The notes below the pieces were generated by a model. That model had not been told where the DNA came from and made no database searches. It was given only the letters and a program-made list of their open reading frames with translations. The position numbers and the translations under genes were made by a program. From Pseudoflavonifractor sp035562355 (GTDB lineage Bacteria; Bacillota; Clostridia; Oscillospirales; Oscillospiraceae), in assembly GCA_035562355.1 (NCBI GenBank), contig DATMXU010000084.1, positions 1 to 10,125 on the forward strand: a stretch of 10,125 nt of DNA, read 5' to 3'. Positions within the stretch are counted from its first letter, which is position 1, and each line of letters begins with the position of its first letter. Of this stretch, positions 5,952 through 10,125 are shown piece after piece.

Positions 5952-6234
5952 TGAGGTTGATACCATTCGGGAGGATCTCGAAAACGGCAAAAAGGTGGCT
6001 GAGAAAAACTATGAGAACCAGCTCATGGCGGCCAAGCAGCCCGCAATCGTAGCCTTGCAGAAGGGCCTTATCACACTGGAGCAGTACGCGGAGCTGGTAG
6101 GGGAGACCTTTGCCGACACGATGCAGATCCAGTATACCCGGCAGGTGTCTGCGGCCGGGGACGCCATCAGGACCCGCGTTGACAGCGGCCTCCTCACCGA
6201 GGATGAGTATACGGCCATCGTGGGCCATGAGTAG
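5944..6234 (+). CDS. Small tail-cassette protein with two XkdX-like motifs
   Basis: A 96-aa protein. ATG 5944 is chosen over an in-frame upstream ATG at 5857 because GGAGG (5931-5935) directly precedes it and the overlap with the previous stop is then short. Two copies of one motif are visible: ALQKGLITLEQYAELVGE (about residues 42-59) and VDSGLLTEDEYTAIVGHE at the C-terminus. Each has the pattern 'hydrophobic-G-L-(I/L)-T-x-(E/D)-x-Y-x-x-(L/I)-V-G' of XkdX-class small tail proteins. The N-terminal 40 residues form a charged helix. A duplicated motif suggests two binding surfaces or internal dimerisation; the function of the motif itself is not known. Confidence 0.6.
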   Translation: MSNEVDTIREDLENGKKVAEKNYENQLMAAKQPAIVALQKGLITLEQYAELVGETFADTMQIQYTRQVSAAGDAIRTRVDSGLLTEDEYTAIVGHE

Positions 6235-6619
6235 GCGCGGCTCCGGCGCGCGAAACGCCCTGCTGCCACAGGCTGCTTGTACTGCCGCCAACCGGCTGCG
6301 GCACACCGGGGCAAAGACTGTGCAGAGGCGCAGCTTTGCAATTGGTAAGGAGCTGTGGGACCGGTACTGGGCAGCCAAGACCGAGGCTGTGCAGCGCGAG
6401 GCCTTGCTGCGGTATCTCATAGATCGCGGCGATGCTATCAGCGCGGAGACCAAGGCGGAGATGGTGGACAAGGCTGTCTCCGCCAAGATGGCGGAGCATG
6501 ACGCCGCCCAGGATATCCGCAGTATCGCGCTTAAAAACGGCGCGACCGGCGCACCAGGGGAGACACTGCAAATTGGGCCGTCTCAGTACATCATTACAAT
6601 TAAATTTGGAGGGATATGA
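6227..6619 (+). CDS. Uncharacterised 130-aa phage protein
   Basis: ATG 6227 overlaps the previous stop by eight bases and replaces the longer in-frame start at 6110, which would lie inside the upstream gene. The N-terminus is basic (MSRRGSGARNALLPQAACTA). A long helical section with VQREALLRYLIDRGDAISAETKAEMVD follows, then a short strand-like C-terminus, QYIITIKFGGI. I see no known domain. Gene order (small helical proteins between tail and lysis genes) is the only clue. Confidence 0.5.
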   Translation: MSRRGSGARNALLPQAACTAANRLRHTGAKTVQRRSFAIGKELWDRYWAAKTEAVQREALLRYLIDRGDAISAETKAEMVDKAVSAKMAEHDAAQDIRSIALKNGATGAPGETLQIGPSQYIITIKFGGI

Positions 6620-6620
6620 C

Positions 6621-6986
6621 ATGCAAATCACCGTAAAACTGCCCGATGAAATCACCAAGAAAATGCGCAAGGCTATCTTTACCCGCAACGTATTGGAGAA
6701 GACCCTTGACGCGGCCGTCAATGCCGGTGCTGACATCGCCAGCAATGGCCTGTGGGAATATGCTGGGTCCGTTGTCCATGCTCAGGAGGACGTGCAGGCC
6801 GCCTGGGATGAGATATTTCCGATCGCGGAGGCCCAAGGGTATGTGGAGGATGGAACCTCGTCACTTACCCTGGGGGTGTCTTACCGCACCGTGAGGTTCG
6901 ACCTCCCAGACCCTGAGACCGATCCTGTGACCGAGACCGAGACTGAGCCCAAGGCCGGGGAGGCGGGGGAGGCGCAGAATGAGTAA
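6621..6986 (+). CDS. Uncharacterised 121-aa phage protein with acidic repeat tail
   Basis: ATG 6621 follows the previous stop with one base between and has TTGGAGGGA (6606-6614) as ribosome binding site. The N-terminal part begins MQITVKLPDEITKKMRKAIF, the middle is helical (AGADIASNGLWEYAGSVVHA), and residues from about 99 on form a Thr/Glu/Pro tract (DPVTETETEPKAGEAGEAQN) that is likely disordered. No family is recognised. It overlaps the start of the glycosidase gene by eight bases. Confidence 0.5.
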   Translation: MQITVKLPDEITKKMRKAIFTRNVLEKTLDAAVNAGADIASNGLWEYAGSVVHAQEDVQAAWDEIFPIAEAQGYVEDGTSSLTLGVSYRTVRFDLPDPETDPVTETETEPKAGEAGEAQNE

Positions 6987-7695
6987 GCACAGCGAGGTGA
7001 TCCCGCTGGCCGGTGTCGAGCGCATGACCGTTGTACTCGGTAATGGACGGCTGGCATCTAAGGTCAAGCAGGACACCGGGGCAAGCATTGTTATCAACTT
7101 TGGATTCTTTGGCGGTGGCAGGCCCACCCACCACCTAAAGGTAGATGGTACAGTGCTGGCAAAGGAGACCTGGGGCTGTTGGGGCTACTCCTGGGATATT
7201 GGGCCAGATATCAAGATGGAGGTCATGCCCGCAGCCGAGAGACGCAACTACGTCTCAGGCCTGGAGATCATCAGTCCAATGACCAGAGAGATCGGGTTAC
7301 AGTATGACCGCGATGGCGAACTCGGAGGCATACGGGGCCGGACGGCCCTTGCACTCAGCCCTGGAAATCTTATTACATACTGCTCTAACGACGGCATGGA
7401 TGCCGCCACACTGGAGGGCTTGCAGGCTGAGCTGCTCGGCCTGGGCGCTGAGAGCGCCGTATATGGGGACGGCGGCGGCAGTTCGCAAGGGAGCGGGGAT
7501 GGCTGGGAGGTCAAGTCAAGCGATATCCCGCCTCGGGCAGTGTACAGCTACCTGTGCATCTGGCTCAAAGCGCAGCCTAAGACGCTGTACAAGGTGCAGG
7601 TGGGGGCCTTTAGTATCAAGTCCAACGCTGAGCGGCTACGGGACGAGCTGGCGGGGAAGGGGTACCCCGGATTTATCGCGGAGGTGACGCAGTAA
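6979..7695 (+). CDS. Phosphodiester glycosidase (NAGPA-type) domain protein with short SPOR tail
   Basis: A 238-aa protein of the lysis module. An NAGPA/phosphodiester-glycosidase fold is indicated by INFGFFGGGRPTHHLKVDGT near residue 35-55 and by AVYGDGGGSSQGSGDG near 160-175; the DGGGSS motif is the family hallmark. These enzymes cleave sugar-1-phosphodiester bonds, and a phage version would act on wall or surface glycans; the substrate is not known here. The C-terminal 36 residues (LYKVQVGAFSIKSNAERLRD onward) match the first half of a SPOR peptidoglycan-binding domain, whose usual length is about 70, so it is half-length. No signal peptide is visible, so release would depend on the holin or on a virion position. 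The stop overlaps the amidase start. Confidence 0.8.
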   Translation: MSKHSEVIPLAGVERMTVVLGNGRLASKVKQDTGASIVINFGFFGGGRPTHHLKVDGTVLAKETWGCWGYSWDIGPDIKMEVMPAAERRNYVSGLEIISPMTREIGLQYDRDGELGGIRGRTALALSPGNLITYCSNDGMDAATLEGLQAELLGLGAESAVYGDGGGSSQGSGDGWEVKSSDIPPRAVYSYLCIWLKAQPKTLYKVQVGAFSIKSNAERLRDELAGKGYPGFIAEVTQ

Positions 7696-8441
7696 TGACG
7701 ATCAACTGGCGCTATCCCTGCCACCTGGACAACTACCAGGGCAGGCGTGTGCAGGCGGTTTTGTACTTAGTGATCCACTACGTTGGAGCTCTCGGTGATG
7801 CTATGCAAAACGCCGCTTACTATGGCACCACGCCGGGCATCAAAGCATCCGCCCATTACTTTGTAGGTCACGCCGAGGACGGCGCGGACATCTGGGGCAG
7901 TGTGCCCGAGAACTGCGTAGCCTCTCACTGCGGGCGCTCCGACGGCAAGTACAAGCACCCCACCTGCCGCAATGCCAACAGCATCGGAATAGAGATGTGC
8001 TGCCACCAGGATAAGGCAGGGAACTGGTACTTTGACCAAGAGACCATTGACCGCACCGTGGAGCTGGCCAGGGATATCATGGCCCGGTACGGCATCGACA
8101 TGGATCACGTACTCCGGCACTATGATGTGACCGGCAAGATATGCCCCGCGCCTTTCGTAAATGATGCATCGGCGTGGGAGAATTTTAAAGAAAGACTGGT
8201 GAAAGAGGACATGACAAAAGAAGAGACGCAGGCCATGATTGACGAGGCTGTAAAGGCCGTAAAGCCCGAGGTCTACACCACCATCCCCGAGGTGCCGAAA
8301 TGGGCGCAGGGACTTGTACAGCGGGCCATGGGTGTGGGTGTCATCAAGGGCGACGGCACCGGAAAGCTAAACCTGACGGCCCAGGACCTTAAAACGCTGT
8401 CTATGATGGACGGTGCCGGCATGCTGAAAGGAGCTGTGTGA
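7695..8441 (+). CDS. N-acetylmuramoyl-L-alanine amidase endolysin (Amidase_2)
   Basis: A 248-aa endolysin starting at an ATG that overlaps the previous stop. It cuts the bond between N-acetylmuramic acid and L-Ala of the stem peptide. The Amidase_2 (T7-lysozyme/PGRP) fold shows zinc ligands H28 (LVIHYVG), H142 (VLRHYDVTGK) and C150 (ICPAPF), plus the NSIGIEMC and SAHYFV core strands. After residue about 170 comes a linker (MTKEETQAMIDEAVKAVKPE) and a C-terminal module, WAQGLVQRAMGVGVIKGDGT, resembling half of an SLH-type wall-binding repeat (pattern W-A...G-x-I-x-G-D-G-T-G). No signal peptide is present, so export depends on the holin that follows. Confidence 0.92.
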   Translation: MTINWRYPCHLDNYQGRRVQAVLYLVIHYVGALGDAMQNAAYYGTTPGIKASAHYFVGHAEDGADIWGSVPENCVASHCGRSDGKYKHPTCRNANSIGIEMCCHQDKAGNWYFDQETIDRTVELARDIMARYGIDMDHVLRHYDVTGKICPAPFVNDASAWENFKERLVKEDMTKEETQAMIDEAVKAVKPEVYTTIPEVPKWAQGLVQRAMGVGVIKGDGTGKLNLTAQDLKTLSMMDGAGMLKGAV

Positions 8442-8442
8442 C

Positions 8443-8892
8443 GTGGAGAAAATTGTACACATGAAAGACGCTGTTTTGTTCTGGCTGGCGGCCGTCGGGA
8501 GCGTCCTGGCTAATATGTTTGGAGGGTGGGACGTTGCCTTGCAGATTTTGGTTTACGTCATGGCAGCGGACTATCTGACCGGGCTTGTTGTTGCCGGAGT
8601 GTTTAAGCGGTCGCCCAAGAGCGAGACCGGCGCACTGGAGAGCCGTGCGGGACTGAAAGGGCTGTTCCGCAAAGGTGGGATTTTGCTTGTGGTATTAGTC
8701 GGCGTTTGGCTGGACAAGCTGCTGGGTGCTGCCTATGTACGCACGGCGGTATGTCTATTCTTCATTGCCAATGAGGGCCTTTCGATCATCGAAAATCTTG
8801 GGCTTATGGGTGTGCCGCTGCCCGGATTCTTGAAAAAGATGTTGGAGGCTATGCGGGACAAGGCGGATAGCGGGGAAGATAATAACGTATAA
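8443..8892 (+). CDS. Phage holin (TcdE/UtxA, holin_4_1 family)
   Basis: A 149-aa membrane protein starting with GTG, one base after the amidase stop, with AAAGGAG (8428-8434) as ribosome binding site. Predicted membrane segments lie at about residues 8-27 (AVLFWLAAVGSVLANM), 31-52 (ALQILVYVMAADYLTGLVVA), 78-94 (GGILLVVLVGVWLDKLL) and 96-118. The 'ADYLTGLVVAG.F' motif, a basic loop with 'SK-like' residues (KRSPKSETGALESRAGLKGL) and 'ANEGLSIIENLGLMGVPLPG' are typical of the TcdE-type holin family. It forms the membrane pores that release the endolysin and time lysis. The final charged tail (KADSGEDNNV) is cytoplasmic. It is the last gene of the late operon. Confidence 0.92.
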   Translation: MEKIVHMKDAVLFWLAAVGSVLANMFGGWDVALQILVYVMAADYLTGLVVAGVFKRSPKSETGALESRAGLKGLFRKGGILLVVLVGVWLDKLLGAAYVRTAVCLFFIANEGLSIIENLGLMGVPLPGFLKKMLEAMRDKADSGEDNNV

Positions 8893-8897
8893 AGATA

Positions 8898-8935
8898 GCC
8901 CGGAGCTTACCAAGCGGTAGGCTCCGGGCATTTTT
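8898..8935 (+). terminator. Intrinsic terminator of the late operon
   Basis: A 14-bp stem with one U-G pair (8898-8911 with 8916-8929) is closed by the AAGC loop and followed by ATTTTT. It sits six bases after the holin stop and just before the stop of the minus-strand HTH gene. On the minus strand the sequence following the stem is TATCTTT, so weaker two-way action is possible. Confidence 0.92.
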
Positions 8936-9409
8936 CTATTTTAATGCGGCCAAAATCTTTTTGAGCCATTCCTCGGAGCCTTTGCCGCTTTCCGCTCTGC
9001 TTATTATTGCTTGGTCGCAGCCAACCATCTCGGCAAGCTGCTTTTGGGTGAGGCCCTTTGCTTTACGCAGGACGGCCACGTCCGGGCTGTCTGGGTAAGG
9101 CTTACCGCTATTGCCGTGGTAGTATCCCATCTGCCAACTGCCCTGCATATCAAGCGGCTGGCAGGGCTCCGGTCCCTCCTCGATGCTGTTGATATTGTCG
9201 ATGAGGGCGGCCAGTTTGCGCGTTACCTCCTGAGTAATGATCCCTTTGTCCATAGCGGCCGTGTGGATTTGCGCAAAGGCGCGACGGGGGTACATGGCTC
9301 CCTGTTGTGTCTTAAATCCAGAGCGGTCATACTCGGTCGCATGGGCGGTGAGGAGCGCCGAGAGATAGCCATAGATATACCCGTAGGTATAGCTCTCTTT
9401 TTGCGTCAT
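8936..9409 (-). CDS. XRE-type HTH protein with unknown N-terminal domain
   Basis: A 157-aa protein; its start is preceded by GAGGAGG (minus strand, 9417-9423). The C-terminal 50 residues are a clear XRE/Cro-type helix-turn-helix: VAVLRKAKGLTQKQLAEMVG, then CDQAIISRAESGKGSEEWLK. The first ~105 residues form a separate helical domain with YTYGYIYGYLSALLTAHATE and MQGSWQMGYYHGNSGKPY. I cannot name it. An HTH at the C-terminus after a long N-terminal domain is a layout seen in accessory regulators and antitoxin-like proteins. It is the last gene of a three-gene minus-strand operon. Its stop lies directly beside the T-run of the late-operon terminator. Likely role: regulator of its own operon; this is inference. 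Confidence 0.75.
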   Translation of the reverse strand: MTQKESYTYGYIYGYLSALLTAHATEYDRSGFKTQQGAMYPRRAFAQIHTAAMDKGIITQEVTRKLAALIDNINSIEEGPEPCQPLDMQGSWQMGYYHGNSGKPYPDSPDVAVLRKAKGLTQKQLAEMVGCDQAIISRAESGKGSEEWLKKILAALK

Positions 9410-9675
9410 GCCGGGACCTCCTCAATAGGGATGATCCCGGACGCGGAGACCAGAGATATCCGGGCAAAGTGCTCCACGATTTCGTGCTGCTCACCGGTGG
9501 AAGAGTAGACGTAACTGTTCCCATCGGCAGCCTCGGCAACCTCAAAGCCGTCCGGCAGAGAAATCTGTACTTCACACGTCCATGCCGTGGTAGCAGGCTC
9601 ATTAAAATGATAGTGAGCCGGGAAACCAAACTCAATCGCAGACTGGTCGCGGGTTTTAAATACGTTGATTATCAT
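9406..9675 (-). CDS. Uncharacterised 89-aa protein
   Basis: An 89-aa protein with AAGGAGGA (minus strand, 9683-9690) as ribosome binding site. Its stop overlaps the start of the XRE gene by four bases (ATGA), indicating coupled translation. The chain is mostly beta-strand in character (MIINVFKTRDQSAIEFGFPA, CEVQISLPDGFEVAEAADGN, YVYSSTGEQHEIVEHFARIS). No family is recognised, and there is no signal peptide or membrane segment. Its position before an HTH gene would fit a toxin or accessory partner, but nothing in the sequence confirms this. Confidence 0.6.
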   Translation of the reverse strand: MIINVFKTRDQSAIEFGFPAHYHFNEPATTAWTCEVQISLPDGFEVAEAADGNSYVYSSTGEQHEIVEHFARISLVSASGIIPIEEVPA

Positions 9676-9691
9676 TTAAAAGTCCTCCTTG

Positions 9692-10078
9692 TTATTCGGC
9701 CATGGCCTTTTTAATCCTGTTGTAGCTGGCAGTATACTCCGCATCGGCGGCGCGCGCTGCTTTTATTCTGCGAGCTGTCACCTCGCGCTCCTCGCCATAG
9801 ATGGCGGTGACAACGTCGGTGGGGATGACAATCAGGAGGCGGTCTTTGCCGATTCGGTCGATGAGGAGGCAAGCAGTTCCTTTTTCGTTCCACAGCTCCC
9901 GGAGTTTAGTGGCGTTGCCGTTTACGGTGATGGAGTCAACCGTGCGCTGCCAGCGGTCGCACTTGACGTCTACCTTGTACCCATCGGCGTCGACGGTCTC
10001 GGTGGTGATGTGGGTTACGGTGATGGTGGCCTCGATCGCTGCGCCCTTAGCAGTAGTCCAGGTGTAGGTGTTTGTCAT
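9692..10078 (-). CDS. Uncharacterised 128-aa protein, first gene of minus operon
   Basis: A 128-aa protein with AAGGAGG (minus strand, 10087-10093) as ribosome binding site. The N-terminal part alternates polar and hydrophobic residues (YTWTTAKGAAIEATITVTHI). The middle reads GTACLLIDRIGKDRLLIVIP, and the C-terminus is a basic Ala-rich helix (ARRIKAARAADAEYTASYNR). I do not recognise the family. It is separated from the next gene by 16 bases and probably shares one transcript with it and with the XRE gene. Confidence 0.6.
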   Translation of the reverse strand: MTNTYTWTTAKGAAIEATITVTHITTETVDADGYKVDVKCDRWQRTVDSITVNGNATKLRELWNEKGTACLLIDRIGKDRLLIVIPTDVVTAIYGEEREVTARRIKAARAADAEYTASYNRIKKAMAE

Positions 10079-10115
10079 TTCAGTTGCCTCCTTTTTTATC
10101 TCTTTTACTGTGTTC

Positions 10116-10125
10116 AGTATACCAC
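10116..10125 (-). promoter_or_regulatory. Extended -10 promoter of the minus-strand operon
   Basis: On the minus strand the sequence TGGTATACT gives a TATACT -10 box (10116-10121) with the TG of an extended -10, about 38 bases upstream of the start at 10078. Any -35 box lies outside the window. Confidence 0.55.

Noticed and set aside
5220..5990. 256-aa minus-strand ORF
   Set aside because: It is antisense to the coupled plus genes at 5289-6234. It looks hydrophobic, but that arises from reading Lys/Arg codons in reverse.

Overview
The window is part of a prophage or temperate phage late region. The host is probably a high-GC gut Clostridia (Oscillospiraceae-like). The evidence is about 60% GC, strong AGGAGG-type ribosome binding sites, tightly overlapping plus-strand genes, an XkdX-type tail cassette and a TcdE/UtxA-type holin. 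The host assignment is inference; no host marker gene is present.

Layout. 1-322: the C-terminal end of a glycine-rich tail fibre or receptor-binding protein, clearly more AT-rich than the rest. 319-2402: tail-tip accessory genes, namely a fibre-associated small protein, a 54-aa XkdX-like protein, a BppU-like beta protein and a 438-aa beta-rich protein. 2403-3021: a 619-base stretch without a conventional gene. It holds a group I intron core (R/S elements forming P7, a GNRA hairpin, P5-like and P8-like hairpins). Traces of an interrupted small phage gene lie around the core, and a 25-bp perfect inverted repeat encloses the whole block. 3022-6986: a chain of seven mostly unrecognised genes, translationally coupled except at one short gap, including a helix-turn-helix protein (RinA/ArpU-like layout), a Cys-rich basic protein and a protein with two XkdX-like motifs. 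6979-8892: the lysis module, with a phosphodiester-glycosidase domain protein carrying a half-length SPOR tail, an Amidase_2 endolysin and a holin. 8898-8935: a strong intrinsic terminator closing the late operon. 8936-10125: a three-gene minus-strand operon with an extended -10 promoter, ending in an XRE-type HTH protein and converging on that terminator.

How it works together. The plus-strand genes look like one late transcript that runs from tail-tip components to cell lysis, with nearly every stop codon overlapping the next start. The main break in this coupling is the intron block at 2403-3021. The minus-strand operon has its own promoter and looks like a lysogenic-conversion (moron) unit beyond the lysis genes.

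The strongest unusual signal is the ORF-less group I intron between two tail-region genes, framed by a long inverted repeat and by exon-like coding that needs a +1 shift to be read.
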